From Symsagittifera roscoffensis (taxonomy: Eukaryota; Xenacoelomorpha; Acoela; Convolutidae): a stretch of DNA of 64,000 bases. A model generated the notes under the pieces. That model searched no databases. It saw nothing but the letters and a program-made list of their open reading frames with translations, and was not told where the DNA came from. The position numbers were made by a program, and so were the translations under genes. Where the stretch lies: positions 56,371,970-56,435,969 of the forward strand of contig NC_087062.1 in assembly GCF_963678635.1 (NCBI RefSeq). The letters are read 5' to 3'. Shown piece by piece: positions 18,551 through 31,219 of the stretch (within the stretch, counting starts at the first letter, position 1; each line of letters starts with the position of its first letter).

Positions 18551-20422
18551 ACTTATACTACCATCTGTTCATGTGTTCAGCTAATTGTTCCTACCATTGA
18601 AAACGGGGAGGAACTTTATATTCGGGTGTCTTTTAGTTTTTTCTTTTCTTTTTCATATTTTTCTACGCAAAATCAGGTACCACGAACGATCATCGGACTG
18701 GGTTGAGTGATATATCATATTAAAGCTCTTTCAGTCGTAATTCGAACCGCATTAGAAAAATTCCCAAACTTTTTTCTATTGTCAAGAAATACTGGTTTGA
18801 AATTTTCGATTTTTCGTCTAATTTCGAGCCACTGGGCAGGCTTACATTGGCTTAATTGTGATTAATTTAAGACTTGAAAATTTAGTTTTATTCAAGTCAA
18901 GTTAGTTTCTAGAGTATAAGTTCTCTATTATGGATCAAAAAAATTTCAGAAACAAATTTTAAAAAATTTAAATTTTTTTTTTCGAAAATTAAAAAAAAAG
19001 TTTCCCGTTTTTTTTTGTGTTTCTTTAGATATTTTTCCTCAAAAACTGTTTTTCAATTTGCCTGTTTTAATATGACTGCCTTAGTTCTAGTTTTTTGTTC
19101 AGATCCTTTATTATAGTACCGAGAAAAAAGGCAATAATTTGAAAAATTTTTTAGTTTTTTTAAGACTATGGTTGGAACATGCTGTACTTACTTGCAGAGT
19201 AACCGGCTATCATTGTTTGATATTGTTGTTTGTGTTCGGAGTGGTTCTTTTTGTCTCCAAACCAACTTCCATTTTTTATCAATCTTTTTTGACGGGATTT
19301 TTTTATATCATCTAAAATGTACTGTGTTCTGAGCTCAAGTTTAAAAAGATGCATTACCTGTGAATAATTTTTGCATAATTCTTTTAAGTTCAATTTTTAT
19401 TACAACAGGCGATTTTCTGTTACTCATATCACTCGTATAAAGTGAAAAAATTTAATTGATCGAAAAATACAGGCGTTTAATTGGACTCATCTAATTGATA
19501 TGATTGTGAACAGGAAACTCAGAAATGACTTATCAGATTGAAATTTTTTGGGCCGAACAGTTCAATTAGCGAAGGAAAGAAACTAACTATAGCGCTGGGT
19601 GTAATATATTTTATCCTGATTTTAACTACCTCAAAGAAAGCTCACGTGTTTTCTCATCAAAAAAAATCTTCCTCTCATATTTAGCAGTCCAAAAAGAACT
19701 ATCACAGTGTCAAGAAAACTGCCCTGAGTTTTCTGAATTTCAGAAAAAATTGAGAAAATTGATGACGCAGAACGGATATTGGATCTTGTTAATTATTTCC
19801 CCTATTTCGATTTACAGAAACTCAACTTTGGCTGTCACATTTTCAATAGTTTAAGATAATTTTCAGAAAATATATTTAGTTAAAATTTCTTATGTAGGTA
19901 ATTTATAATTAGTATCTAATACAAATACGAACGCGCAAAAATAACAACCCTGTTAATTTTTGACCTTTTTGAAAAGCATATTTTGTACAGAAATGTATGT
20001 CAAAAATAATACATGCATAGGGGGGGGGGGGGACAGTTAACAAGGTCCAAAAGGGGGGGGGGGGAAATAGTTAACAAGATCCCGGATAATTATCTACATA
20101 AAGAAGCAACCCGTTCAGGTTTCATTTTTATTTATCGCTTTCACGTGTTATATCTTTAACGCTTTCACGTGTACTGAAAATGATTGTAAAGTATTTAATA
20201 CGAAGCAATCATTTTCAGAACTAACCTTCTACAGTAGACAAATTTAAACAAAGTTTTAAGAAATGTCTGTTTTTTTTATCACAAAATCCTTATTTTGTTA
20301 TCTACTCCCTTATTTTTGAGTTTATAAACTATTAACCTAGGCACTTTCCTGTAAAACAAACATAAACTGGTTATCTTTATTATGTCTACGTTTTGAATAA
20401 GTATTTTTTGAAAATAGGGCAT
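18551..20422. other. Non-coding DNA downstream of the channel gene, with degenerate dispersed repeats
   Basis: AT-rich, with no exon or long ORF that can be supported. Part of it (about 18640-19215) resembles parts of 44290-44720 and 59640-60055: shared pieces include GGTTTGAAATTTT, ATCATATTAAAGC and an ACCGGCTA end after a GGAACAT core. Long G tracts lie just inside 20020-20064. Confidence 0.5.
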
Positions 20423-20431
20423 GTTCAGCGC

Positions 20432-20887
20432 GAGTCTAGGACAACAAGCCGACGGGACTTCAAGCCGAAGGGACCTCAGGCCGAAAATTAAACTTTACAA
20501 GCACCTGAAATCATTATTTATTCATCTGTAAAACGTTGCTTGTCAAAATTGTAAGCTATTTTACTCCATAATAAGCGTTATTTATGACAGAGAATAACTT
20601 GGGATTGGCATCCGTTAATAATACCAGCCGGGTTTTGAAATGCATAAATAATAAACAAAAAAATTACCTTCAACCGTGTTTTATTTTTCAATTTTCCTAA
20701 ACATCATTTGGAGGCTTAAATTTTATGAAAACGCTAATAATTACCGAATAAAGATCATGAAATTGAGAAATTCTTTAAAAAAGTTTCAAATTAATCATAT
20801 TTCATGACTTAGTGACAAAATTTTCGGCTTGAAGTCCCTAATTTTACGATTCGGCTTGAAGTCCCGTCGGCTTGATGTCCGGCACCC
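20432..20887. repeat. MITE with about 30-bp terminal inverted repeats and 9-bp target duplication
   Basis: The left arm GGACAACAAGCCGACGGGAC continuing into TTCAAGCCGA is mirrored on the right (20880 back to about 20851) with one mismatch. Subterminal copies of TTCAAGCCGAAAATT also face each other. GTTCAGCGC occurs exactly at 20423-20431 and 20888-20896, giving a 9-bp target site duplication. That size suits Mutator-like elements. No ORF. Confidence 0.75.
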
Positions 20888-21003
20888 GTTCAGCGCAGCA
20901 CAGTTATTTATTTACATCAAAAATATTTTGTTTTCGAGACCCGTTTGGAGTTTCATTTATATTTATCGCTTCACGCTTTATATAAATAGTGTTGGAGGCG
21001 GAG

Positions 21004-21354
21004 CAATAAGCAGAATGGTCTAAGAACAGAATGGGTCCAAAAGCAGAAAATCAGGAAAATATTCCTTTTACTGATTAATACGGGCAAATTGATAAGAACG
21101 ATTATCAGAATCGTCAATAATTCCAAGAAAGTGTATAATTTATTCATGAATTGAATAAATTAATTGAGTTTTTTTTCATTGAATTTTTTTAAATCTCGAT
21201 TAAATTACTCTAAATATGTATGAAGTATTAGTTTTTTTTTCTAATATTGACTATTATTAAACTTAACTTACCGATCAGCCTATAAAAGTTCGTATTTTTC
21301 TTTCTGTTTTTCTGCTTTTGGACCCATTCTGCTCTTAGACCATTCTTCTTATTG
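21004..21354. repeat. MITE with about 46-bp terminal inverted repeats
   Basis: The left end (CAATAAGCAGAATGGTCTAA followed by the GGGTCCAAAAGCAG block) and the right end (CTGCTTTTGGACCCATTCTG then CTTAGACCATTC) are near-perfect inverted copies. A related single end (GTCTAAGAGCAGAAAGGGTC) is found at about 23011. The interior is AT-rich and non-coding. Confidence 0.75.
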
Positions 21355-22646
21355 ACTAGCCACCTTTTGTACTGAATCTGGTTGTAAAGTTTTTATTACT
21401 CCATATTTTGGACCTAACCTTTACTTTTACAATTGTAAGTTCTGACTGTCAACAGACAGACCACCTCTAGAGAATACAAAATAACTTTAAACTCCAATTA
21501 TTAGCGCTTTTCCAGTATTTGCTTGGAACAATTGAGACCTAAGAAACAAGAAAAAACTAAGATCAGTAATGTTTTTTAAAGTTGCGCGAACCTATCCGGC
21601 TGAAAAATTGATACCGTGACGATCAGACGAAGTACTCAATCTGAAACTACTCTATGAAATAGCTAAGAACCGGAGTCAACTCAATTTGCTTCAGCTGATC
21701 AAGAAAAATAGCTCAACAAACGATTCCACACCTCCACACCAAAAGACGAACGATTTTTTATAAAATAGATTGAAGCCTTGCTCATCGATCAAAATTTTAG
21801 CAATCCTCGCTCATAAAAAATGCTCAGAATCATTTAAAGGGACTCAGTTTTACTGCCTCAATCGATGTCAAACCTCTTGGTTTTGTTATTATTTAAAAAT
21901 CAAATGGGGACAAACAAATAAATTCTTCGGTTAAAATTTTTGCATAATAGAGAATAAATATGATGGCTTCTTTTGTTGACAATGAGAAAAAATTGTAGAA
22001 TAAGTGTTGAAACTTTTTAACTCGCTCATTCTTTTCTTGCCGTCGAAAATCCTCCTCAAATAATCTAAACATGTTTTAACTTTTAGTTTTTATGTCTTCG
22101 TGGTGTTAAAATGCAACTTGTTACAAGATTAAACAGTCTGATTTACTTGATGAAAAAAAAATTAAAAACAAAAACGACCAAAAATTTTGTTGATTTGAAA
22201 CCAATTCTTTTGTTCCCAGATTAACACAAGAAGTTTATTACTAGTTTTTTAAATTAGTAAATTAGTTTAAATTAGTTTAAAAAATTGAACTTCATTAATC
22301 TGGAGACAAAAAATTGTTTTAATTTCAATCCAAACGTTCATCATTCAATATGAATTTGTTAAAAAAACTTTTTCAAGTTTATATTCTTGTAGCGAGTTGT
22401 GCTTTATCTCCAAAAAGGGATTTAACCTAACATTTAACCAAATTCTATCTCTAGCTAAGATAACGGTTTTCTGCAAGTGTCAAAAACCTGTCTGCAATTT
22501 CTTAGATGAAAAAATTTGGTACGCACATAACTAACGATAATCACGTGCTGATGTCTCTATCAACTACCTTCAAGACTGAAAAAATCAGCAGAACACCCGA
22601 TGGTGGGGTCTTTTAAATCATTTTGTTTTTAGAATAATTTGATGAA
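21355..22646. other. Non-coding AT-rich stretch
   Basis: I see no supported gene. A short local repeat of TTAGTTTAAA lies near 22250. Confidence 0.4.
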
Positions 22647-22862
22647 CAAAAGTTGGCTCTTTTTCCTTTTCCCCCCACCTCACACGAGCTTCAATATATT
22701 TGTGTAACGAGAGGTTTTACGAGGTTGAGTATGAAGACCAAATATGTTTTTTGTGGCTTTATTAGTCTATATGCAAATTTTCATAACAATCGGACAATGT
22801 GGTCAACAAATTTACATGTAAAAATTTGCAGGTGGGGGAAAAGGAAAAAGAGCCCAAAAGTT
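22647..22862. repeat. 200-bp MITE with exact 8-bp target duplication
   Basis: The element body is 22655-22854. It begins GGCTCTTTTTCCTTTTCCCC and ends with its reverse complement (about 21 bp perfect, extending to CACCT). CAAAAGTT flanks it exactly at 22647-22654 and 22855-22862. An 8-bp duplication fits hAT-type transposition. Confidence 0.8.
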
Positions 22863-24150
22863 TAGCCCCTCTCAAGATTGGGTTTCAAATTGTTATACTG
22901 TTGTGAAAAAAGGAGTAAAAAGAAAGTGTTAGAATCAAATGATCAAATTATCTAAAGAAAAATTTAGTGAACGCAGTTTCCTTCTAACGGAATTGGTGCA
23001 CTGATTAGAGTAGTCTAAGAGCAGAAAGGGTCTAGGAACTCAAAAAAAAACTGAATTTTGACTAATCGATAAAAAACAGTACTAGAAGCGTCCATGTTAC
23101 ATATCACCTGAATAAATTGTATACCGACAGACTCAAATAATCAAATTTTTGAAAAAATATTACACAAGTAAAAAATTTAATAAATGTTGAAAATATATGT
23201 AGCATTTGTCCAATTATATTGCAATACTGATAATTTTAAAATCTTTATTCATTACGTTTGCGTGATCAAGTGTCCTGTAATCGGGAATTAGACTAATGGT
23301 CTTATGATAAATTTTTCGTTACAAGTCTATAAGAAACTAAAATTGCTATCTTATTGAACCGTTACCAATCCCGGGTTCCTTCTCACTTGGTATAGAGGTG
23401 AAGCTGTTTCTTAAGCACCCTACCATCTGTGGTTTGAGTCCCGGCTGGACCTTGTTTTTTTTCTGTTTTTATGAAGTTTTTTTCCGGGAAAAAGTTAATT
23501 ATCGATTACTTTTTTATCGGTTTATTTTGCTAAGCATGATTTTTTCTTGATTTGAACAATACTATGATCAAGCGTCTTCCTCTTATATTGTGAGTTTATC
23601 AACTCAGATTTAGAACAAGTTTAAGTATTTTTTTTTAATTTACACGGTTTTGGTTTTTTGTTTTTTATTTATTAGTCAACTCATATTGGGTCGGTTGAAA
23701 GGCAAAAAAAACTACAGACGTGTAATTTTTTGTGAAAAAACTTCTTGTTCAAATACATGAACGATCTAAACATTTTTTTTGTTGAAACCAAATTTTTCGT
23801 TTTTTTTTTGTTTTTGGCCAAATGAAGCCGCTAATGTTATTTGGCAGACGATTTTTATTGTTTTTTTTTCAAAAATGAGAAAAATACAATAGTGCATCTG
23901 TATGCTTAATTCAATTGTCTTCAAATTTTCCAAAAGTGTTCAAACTTTTTCAGAAGCTTGAACGACAAAAAATGCATTAAAAATATTAAAAACTCGACTT
24001 TGTGCTGTTAGAAATAATAAATCAAAAAATGCCAACGATAGATGAGATACAGCGGGAGAACTTAATTGCTAAGGCGATGGGGACCAGAAATCAAAAATTG
24101 GTGATAAAATTTCAATCAAAACATGAAACTTATTTTTTGGATAATTGTTA
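22863..24150. other. Non-coding stretch with a tRNA-like SINE head
   Basis: Apart from the single MITE end at about 23011 and the tRNA-like block at 23388-23460, nothing is supported. Confidence 0.4.
23388..23465 (+). repeat. tRNA-like sequence, possible SINE head or tRNA pseudogene
   Basis: TTGGTATAGAGGTGAAGC resembles a tRNA D-arm/A box, and GGTTTGAGTCCCGGC resembles the T-arm/B box (GGTTCGANTCC) with one change. A T-run follows about 10 bases later, as for a Pol III terminator. The T-stem pairs poorly, so it is not a clean functional tRNA. Confidence 0.4.
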
Positions 24151-24675
24151 ACAAGACTGCTCGTATAAGGGCGAAGCCCTGAATGTTCCGACTGCATTTT
24201 GAGGTATATGGAGAAGTAACAACATGAATAACTTAAATGTAATAAAAATATAAAAATTTAAAAAATAAATTGAGACCTTTTGTAAAAACATTACCCCACA
24301 CGCCATATTAGGCACAAAGTGATAGATTTCGCTCCTAATAACACATCAATTATGGCATATAAGCTTCCTTGAGAGAATTTGGAACGATTTCTAAAAAAGA
24401 ATCAATCTCTGATTACGCGTTAATAGCGCGAAATATATCGCGCGTTAATCGTCCCAAATTGGCCAAAATGGCAATCTTCAAACCCCTATAACTTTACGAA
24501 AAATGATCACAGGTGAAATATTTTTTCAAATTAAAAGTTAAAGCAACAATAACTTTCGAATGAAATTTAAAAAATCTGTCAAAAATGGCTAGTTAAATAG
24601 TCGAATTTTGTCTGAAGAAAAAAAACTACCCGAGCACAAATATTTTGTCACTTTTGTTACGAAAGTCGGATCAAT
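24151..24675 (+). repeat. HINE/Helentron-like repeat, copy A
   Basis: Begins ACAAGACTGCTCGTAT, then a hairpin GGGC-GAA-GCCC, then TGTTCCGACT. It ends GAAAGTCGGATCAA. It carries the conserved internal palindrome TAATAGCGCG...CGCGCGTTAA near 24420-24450. Diverged from copies B-D. Confidence 0.8.
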
Positions 24676-27084
24676 AAACACACACGTTATGCAACTTCCA
24701 CACTACACAAGACTTCAAGTTAGCAATACAGCTCTTTAATTGATGCTCAGTTAAACTAATTTTTAATAAACCTTTTTCTAGTCCAGTCAAAATCAACACT
24801 TAGGAAACTATCAGTTCCGCGTTATCAACTAAGTACAAATTGATTATGACTTTAATTTTTACTTGACATGTTTTTTTAACCAAAGTTTTCAACCGGAAAT
24901 TGTACCTGATTATCATTTTACAAGAGTTTTTGATAATTCAGTTTCACTTTTTGTGCAAAATTTATTTTTCCAAGTTGTGGATAACCTAATCAATTCCTTA
25001 TTTTTATGTTTTGAATGTTTTAAGTTTCCTACCGCACACGCAATGTAAAGTATTAGGCTCGCTTTGAAAAGTACAAAATGATAAAATTCTCATCAAGATT
25101 CGCGTTAAAAAGACTTTATAGCTTGCCTCAGTTGCTTGCAGAACAATTTCTGAGCTAGAATAAAAAGCTTTTCGAAAAAAGCACACAAAAATTTGTCCAA
25201 TTTGATTGACTAACGTCCAAATTTTTGCAAAAAAATCTTAGTTTTCAGTTAGGATACCGACACATTTTACGTAGAATAAGAAAACTAAAAAAAATCAGTA
25301 TTGATAAGCATTCAAGGTAAATCAGCGCTGAATTCCCATGGGCTGTAAAAAATAACACAGAAGCGAACGAACATGCACTAGTCAAAAGGGAAGTGTAAAA
25401 CTCATTGAAAAATGAAAAATTAAGGTATTATTCTATTTAAAATGCAATTAATGGGATTCGTTGCACATACCCTTTAGTTAGATTGCAATGTCTTCACTAC
25501 TGCACTATACTAAAACCTGTCTCCCAAAGTCCAGGCACCAATAATGATAATTATCTTTGCGATAAGCAAGGGTATTACAACTGGTTACTGGACTTTTCCC
25601 CCGTAAACAACTTTGTCCACAGGATCTTCACTTCTAGAATAAAGATCCTGCGGACAACTTCTGGATGTTTCTACTGTAAAGGTAAATGCAGTATGTGCAT
25701 GTTAGGCTATGTATGGGCCTTGTGTGATTGTGTTTTGAGCTCCTTCAATAGTTTTTTTTTTGTCCTAAAAAGTTTCGGTACTTTTTCGGAACTTGAGTGT
25801 CGGCTTTAATTCTCTCAGCTTAGTTTCCCAATGAATTTTTTCAATCGCTTTTTATTCGTTTTTAAAAGACTGTTTTTTATATTTCTGACAATTTGAAATT
25901 ACTTTTCCAGATCGTTTCTTATAAAAAATGAAAATTTTAAAACTGAATAAATTATAATTGTTTAATTTTTTTTGAAATTGAAAAAAAAATTCGGAAACTT
26001 TTTTCTTTTTGTTTTTGATTGGATTTTGCAAAATAACTTTGCTTTCAACCTTTTAGGTTTTTGTTTGTTCAATCGGCTGTTTTTATCATTATTTTTCTTG
26101 CGTGGGTTTTTCTTGGTTTTCGCTTTTTTTTATGTTTATTAAGCTTTTCTACAACAATAGGAAAAATGTTCTTCTTGCTTTTTTAGCCCATATTGTTTTG
26201 AAAAGTAGCTGTTTCATCTAAAAAACGAGAACAAAGCAAGCCTGTAAATGCCAGTAAATCAGAAATAGTTAAATTCAAATTTTTTGATAATTTAATTTAA
26301 AATTGCTGCTCGAGTTCATTGTTTTGCCAAGTCAGTTTGAGTTGCTGTCTGCTAAATTTTTGTTCCTCCAGTTGTACTTAGTTTCATTGTGTTAGGATGG
26401 TAAAACCGGGAATCAAGCAAGCTTGAAATGCTGTCAAATTAGAAATGGTCAATATCAAAATTTTCTCTAATTTTGTTCAGAGTTGCTAGACGAATTTATC
26501 CTTTTTTTTCGCCAATTCAGAAATTGTATTATTTTTTCTCACATTTAATTGTTTTTGATTTTTTTCGGGCTTCATTTTTCTAAAAGTAGTTCAATGGTTA
26601 ACGTTTCTCTTTAATACTGGGTTATGTTTCGTTTTATTTTTTGGTTAACCGTTTTTCAGTCAAGTTGTTGGTCTTCTCTGATCGGAATTTTTTTGGAAAA
26701 TAAAGTCGGCCGTTTTTTGGCTTCATAGCTGTCTAAAATCAGTTGATTTTTTATAAATAGTGCTTAGTTCTTGTTTGTTTGTTTCAATCGTTTTTTTAAC
26801 TTTTTTTGTTGAACTTATAAAAATTAAATTCAAGTTTTTGAATTATTTTGGAATTGATTTTTGAAAGTTCTTGCGAAATTTCTTTTTGTCAAAACTGTTG
26901 TTCTTTTTAGAATTTTTTTTTTGGTTTTTCAGATCACATTTGTTGTGTTTCTAATCTTATTTTCTAGGCTTATGTAAAACTGAATAATGTTGTTCGGTAT
27001 TTATGAATTATAACAAGCTTTTGCCGGCGTGAACACAAAAACATGCAAGTGACTTTTCTCCACTTATCTTGCATGGGTTGGCAA
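24676..27084. other. Non-coding stretch, one weak exon candidate
   Basis: Mostly low-complexity AT-rich sequence. The plus-strand segment about 25567-25682 reads YYNWLLDFSPVNNFVHRI and onward to FYCK, followed by a donor-like GTAAAT. No acceptor, partner exon or recognisable domain supports it, so I do not call a gene. Confidence 0.35.
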
Positions 27085-27430
27085 TCAGGGGCAAAATTGC
27101 AATATTTTGGAGGGGTGGGGCACTTTTTACAAGTCGACCAAATTGATTTTCTGAGCGCTTCCAAATGAATATTAAGACCTTCTTCTGACTAAATTGTCCA
27201 AAAATGAATTTTCAGGTACTTTTTGGAAACTTTCGACCAAGGAGTCGCGTGAAAATTGTGATCAAGAAATCCCTTCAAAACTAGTATATATTGGCGCCTA
27301 GTAAAAATTCTGAGGGTCGGTCAGCCACAAATGCATGTTTGAATAGTCCCAAAACGTTAACCTTTTGGGTCGGCAGTGATTCAAACTCAAGAGGGAGGTC
27401 ATCGCCCTCTTGCCCGATATCCTCCCCAAA
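27085..27430 (+). repeat. hAT-like MITE family, diverged copy
   Basis: Block order matches the complete copy at 35731-36119: CAGGGGC start, AAGTCGACCAAATTGATTTTC, TAGTATATATTGGCGCC, GGGTCGGCAG and the TCAAACTC block. Terminal repeats are eroded. Confidence 0.65.
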
Positions 27431-30193
27431 CAGCCCAATCGTTCTTTGTTCAATATTTTTGTAATAAAACTTTATTGAATATTTCAACTTTTCTATTTTT
27501 GCAAAATTTTTATTTTTATTTTTTGATTTCCTATTGTTGCTAATGAGGAAGCAACTCTTGAGCTAAAAACCGTTGGCTTTCGAATTATCAAAATTCAGCT
27601 TTCAATTTCAATCAATTTTCAAACAAAAATTGGCTTTTTTGTTAGTCAAGATACACAGCCCAACTCCTAACTCATTTAATCTAGCCATGGAAGCAATTGA
27701 GACCGTTCAGAATTTTTTCTATTAAAAAATTGCTTAAAAAAATTGATAAATCTTGAGCTTTTCTAAAAGTTCACGGTTTTGAAGTACCTTTTTACTTAGT
27801 GCAGATGAATTGTTTTTCAATTTGTTTTTTGTAGATCTGATCTGAAAATTATCAAACGCTGTTTTGCTTTTAATTACCGCATTGTGTCTGAATTCAAAAA
27901 ATAGTATTATCTAAACGAATTTAAACATTTTTATCAAACCAAAGAGTTGATAGTTTTTCTATGCCTGGAGACTTTTGCACCAAGTTAGAATCCCTCCCAC
28001 ACCGGCGTTTCATGAATAAAAATTAATTTAATTTGAGTTTTTCTGTCAGCGTCTATAAAAATATGAACCAACGGATTATAATTAATTGCGCTTACGATAA
28101 CCAAGCGTTATCAAACTGGAATGTATATTATTTTTTCGGGTTAATAACTTATTTAACAAAATCACTTGAATCACTAGACTTCAATCACGTGCACGCTTGC
28201 AAAATTAAGTTCTACCGGTCTACGGTTACTACTAATAGTTCTTCTAAGAAGAAATGTCTTAAGTTTGTGATGACAAACTAACACGTTTTAAAAAAAATAT
28301 CGTGCTATCGTTAGTCTGATTATGTTTTGTCGGTTGTTGCCGCATCACAGAATTTTCTCGCTAGTTTCTGGCACATATGTTCTTTATTAGTTTTTCAGGT
28401 ACACATTAGCTTTTATTAGCTTTTCAGTTTTTTGAGAACAATTCTACGCCTGAGGTGTAAAGGAAAACTTTCTGTTTTGAAAAGGCGTCGACCTGTTGTG
28501 TGTCTATTTATGTTTGCTCGGCTTAGTTGTCTTGTAACGGATTTTCGCTGGGCTGTAAGTAATTTTTATTGTATCTGAAAAAGTTTTTATTCGTTACAGC
28601 AATTTGATTTTTTTTTCGCAGGTTTGTTTGGCTCCAATTGTGCTTGCTTATGTTTTATCGAGTAAATGACCCAGTTAAGCGTTATTTTAAAAGAAAAATA
28701 GATTTTTTGCTTTTGCGTTTCCGGAGAGGTGAACGTAAAAATTTGGATTTTTGGAATTTTTAAAACTTTTTCAATTGAAAACAATTTTGCTCAACGGGAG
28801 TCTAGCCAACTTTTGATGGCTTAGTTGCCGATTTTTTCTTGTCTAAATACTTAGTAAACGCAAGTTTTGTGTTTTTAAATTGAACATCATTCCAGGCGAA
28901 TTTCAGAAAATTTTGTACTTTTTTGAATTCTTCTAATTGTTTTTCGACTTGGTGGCTTTTGTATCATTTTCTGTCTGCTATCATACAATGCTACGTGTGT
29001 AAGGTTTTGCAAGTGGTGCTCCGCTTTGCATCTGTGTTGGAAATGGATTGTTTTGCTAATATATAAAAGAAAGCACCTTAGTTAATTTCATTGTAAATCA
29101 ATTGTAATCGATTATTTTTTCACTTTCAAAGTTAAAGACAATAAAATTCCATTAAATTCTATATTTTTGTCTTTTTGTGCACAAAAGTTACTTTCACTTT
29201 TCAAATTAAAGTTGGTAACTTGCTATTTAATTTTTTAATTTCAATTTTTTACCTCGCAACTTTTATTTGTTTGTCTTCAACCATTTTCTTAATTTATTTT
29301 AAAACTTTTAGGGGTAGGGGAGGGGGTGGCAGAGGAGGGCGATGAAAATCCGAGGTGGACAACGTTTGTATCAATTTGTGCAGAGTCGTCGCGAGTCCGC
29401 CTTTTTGTATATGTGAGGCCGCGTTCAAGATTTGCTTAATGAGTCCGTAGCGGTATTAAGACGCCCCTCCCCTCAGGTATTCAAATCCCTGCTGCCCCAA
29501 AAGGCAAAGGGTTCCCTCTTTGTGCTATTTTGAGATATCTTTTTTTGGCTGCCTGACCCTTAAATTTTTCTACAGGCTCCTTCAGCGCCAATATATACTA
29601 AATTTGAGAGAAATCGATCGCTGAAAAATTACAGTTTTTTTAGTCGAAACCTTCAAAAAGAGCCCAAAATGGCTTTTTGACTTTTTTCAAAAATTATCTT
29701 TCGTGAAGGGGAATAATTTTGTATGAATGAATGTTTTATTATGAATGTATTATGACTAAAATACTCTCTTTGACCGGGATCGCGCGCCGACACAAAAAGA
29801 AGTTTTTTGTCTGAAAAGAGGGTAAGGCGGTAAATTTTGCTCGACGCGAAACAAAAAACCATTATATTTGATTAAAAATGGATTATAACTTGTTTTAAAC
29901 TTTACAAAACATTGGATTATAATCGATATTCTATTGACTTTTGGGCCTGAGGGCAACATAAGAATCGATTTCATTCCAAATTTTAGACCAGAAAAATTCA
30001 TTATAACTAATTGAGTTCGTTTCACTTTTCTCAGATGTGGGCTCTCCTTTAAATTGATTTGAGGTGTAGGATGTTAACTTGGTTGTATGATGTTTTTTTG
30101 GTAATTTTTTCTACCTGTCATCGGCCCTATCTTTTGGCCCTGTCATTGCTGCTCTTATCAGATTTTCACAACTTTGAGACAGAAAAGATCCAC
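27431..30193. other. Non-coding stretch including a reverse MITE copy
   Basis: A reverse-oriented diverged hAT-like MITE copy lies at about 29455-29690 (CAAATCCCTGCTGCCCC, GGCGCCAATATATACTA). Elsewhere I see no supported gene or RNA. Confidence 0.45.
29455..29690 (-). repeat. hAT-like MITE family, reverse diverged copy
   Basis: The reverse complement follows the family consensus through CAGCCAAAAAAAGATATC, TATATTGGCGC and the AAAAGCCATTTTGGGC block. Confidence 0.6.
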
Positions 30194-30277
30194 ATGGGCC
30201 CGGAAACAACGCTGACAACTTTGTTTACTGCTGCTTTCTTATTGTTCGCCGATGGTCTATTAAATTGTGAAGCCCAA
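30194..30277 (+). CDS. Candidate signal-peptide first exon of an unidentified gene
   Basis: ATG at 30194 opens 28 codons with a hydrophobic core (TTLFTAAFLLFADGLL), a typical signal peptide. They end exactly at a consensus donor (CCCAA/GTGAGT). The frame is also open upstream to an ATG at 30059. A candidate acceptor (CTTATCAG before ATTTTC) at about 30160 could end a 5' UTR intron. No following exon was identified, so this could be chance. Confidence 0.35.
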
Positions 30278-30701
30278 GTGAGTGACCTTTACAAATCTAA
30301 AGCTCGAAAATCAAACGTTGGTTTATTTAAAAGTTTTATTCACAAATAAAATTATAAAAAACACTTGTATTAAACTGTAAAATTAAAATTGGAATTATTA
30401 AAAATTTAAAATCTAAATATTGATTTGAAATCAAACATTGAAACAGATTAAGAAAAGCACTTCAAAAGATAAACGTCGATTGTCATTCACCAGCTCACAT
30501 TGTCTCGCATAACAAAATAGTTTACATCTGTCCTGAAAGTTTCTAGCTAGCTGTTGGTCACCGCTCTCTCCCGCTTGCTGCTCAATCTCTGAAGAAATGT
30601 ATAAATCACATTCATTTATATTCGAATAAACAATTCTATCTGGTGATCCCTCTTAGCCGAAGGGCCGAAAAAAGTGTTCGCCAATCAATTTTTAAAAATC
30701 A

Positions 30702-31219
30702 ACAAGACTGCTCGTATCAGGGCGAAGCCCTGAATGTTCCGACTGCCTTTTAAGGTTTATGGAGCAGCAGTAATAACATAAAAAATTTATTAAATTAAAA
30801 AATTTTTTAATTCGAAATTTTGTATAAAAATCATCCCCCCACAAGCCATATAAAGTTCAAAAAGATAGATTTCGTTTCTTGTAACAAATCAATTATGGCA
30901 AATAAGCTTCGTTCAACCAATTTGGAATGATTTATAAGACGGATTAAATCTCCGCTTACGCGTTAATAGCGCGAATTATATCGCGCGTTAATTGTCCCAA
31001 ATTGGTCAAAATGGCAATCTTTAAACTCTCATAACTTTACGCAAAATGATCACAGGTGAAATATCTTTTCAAATTTAAGCTCAGGACAAAAATGGCTTTC
31101 GAATGATACAAAAAAATTCCGTCAAAAATGGCTAGTTAAAGAGTCGAAATTTGTCTGAAGAAAAAAAACCCACGCCGAGCACAAATATTCCGTTACTTTC
31201 GTATCGAAAGTCGGAACAA
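30702..31219 (+). repeat. HINE-like repeat, copy B (first of tandem array)
   Basis: Starts ACAAGACTGCTCGTAT with the full terminal hairpin TCAGGGC-GAA-GCCCTGA and ends with a second hairpin ACTTTCG-TAT-CGAAAGT followed by CGGAACAA. A spacer of about 270 bp follows and is repeated after copy C. Confidence 0.85.

Noticed and set aside
22653..22865. 70-codon frame
   Set aside because: Fully explained by the MITE with inverted ends and target duplication.
25567..25700. Plus-strand exon ending at GTAAAT
   Set aside because: Only a donor-like site and a short open frame; no clear acceptor, partner exon or domain.
30702..30735. Canonical Helitron 3' end
   Set aside because: The hairpin is followed by CTTG rather than CTRR on the relevant strand; the inverted subterminal repeats fit a Helentron/HINE better.
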